Positions 5,360 through 5,510 of a stretch of 5,510 bases of DNA are shown here, piece by piece; the stretch's first letter is position 1; the number at the start of each line of letters is the position of its first letter. The notes beneath the pieces are model-generated. The model saw only the letters and a list, made by a program, of their open reading frames with translations, ran no database searches and had not been told where the DNA came from. Location of the stretch: positions 1 through 5,510 of the forward strand of contig JAOZVK010000400.1 of the NCBI GenBank assembly GCA_029938185.1. The letters run 5' to 3'. The position numbers were made by a program, and so were the translations under genes. The stretch comes from Bacteroidales bacterium. GTDB lineage: Bacteria > Bacteroidota > Bacteroidia > Bacteroidales > JAOZVK01.

Positions 5360-5510
5360 ATTGTTTATAACTTGACCCTTACTACAATTGATTTTCAGCT
5401 AAAAGGTGCAAACAGGAATTAATTCCTTTAAATTCTATAAATATAATGAGTGTGTAACTGGTCTTATAAAAATTAATAAATTACAACAATATTATTAGTT
5501 CTAATTTTAT

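Noticed and set aside
5401..5413. AGGTGCAAAC shared with 320-329 and with codons inside nnrE-nnrD
   Set aside because: The match does not extend beyond about 10 bases and one instance is coding sequence, so it is most likely chance.
5415..5426. Palindrome GGAATTAATTCC
   Set aside because: A 12-bp A/T-rich palindrome without a loop, T run or neighbouring gene gives no basis for a function.

Overview
The window looks like a stretch of chromosome from a Bacteroidota (Bacteroidetes) bacterium. It is very A+T-rich by eye. None of the four protein genes has a Shine-Dalgarno sequence; each start is preceded by A/T-rich leader. Well-placed TAnnTTTG promoter boxes, the Bacteroidetes -7 element, precede three transcription units. 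The fused NnrE-NnrD protein and the DEDD-fold protein also read like Bacteroidales-type family members. I see no phage, plasmid, CRISPR or insertion-sequence gene.

Layout. Positions 1-436 hold no gene: a short C-run/G-run hairpin (20-36), a strong GC-rich hairpin terminator (160-195), and a probable MITE-like repeat (235-427). A bidirectional terminator (437-463) closes a minus-strand gene (497-820) for a small two-repeat protein of unknown function. The 607-base gap at 821-1427 is A/T-rich and holds a 9-bp tandem repeat with an inverted partner (1223-1276) and a candidate promoter. Next is nnrE-nnrD (1428-2954, plus), a bifunctional NAD(P)H-hydrate repair enzyme. It converges on a minus-strand gene (3014-3535) of the Rv2179c-like 3'-5' exonuclease fold, and the two share a bidirectional terminator (2959-2998). 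The 692-base gap at 3536-4227 holds the exonuclease-like gene's promoter, a second copy of the MITE-like repeat in opposite orientation (3661-3826), an 8-bp iterated repeat (4012-4047) and the promoter of mscS. mscS (4228-5040) encodes a standard MscS mechanosensitive channel. The window ends with a compact unit of promoter, two tandem tRNA-Asp(GUC) genes and a terminator (5145-5359). I see no gene in the last 150 bases.

The genes look like separate single-gene housekeeping units rather than one operon or a defence or biosynthetic system. I did not find a clearly new multi-gene system. The strongest oddities are the exonuclease-fold protein, which appears to have lost three of five catalytic residues while keeping its fold motifs (a likely pseudoenzyme); the inverted pair of MITE-like or structured-RNA elements; and the duplicated tRNA-Asp, in which only the first copy encodes CCA.
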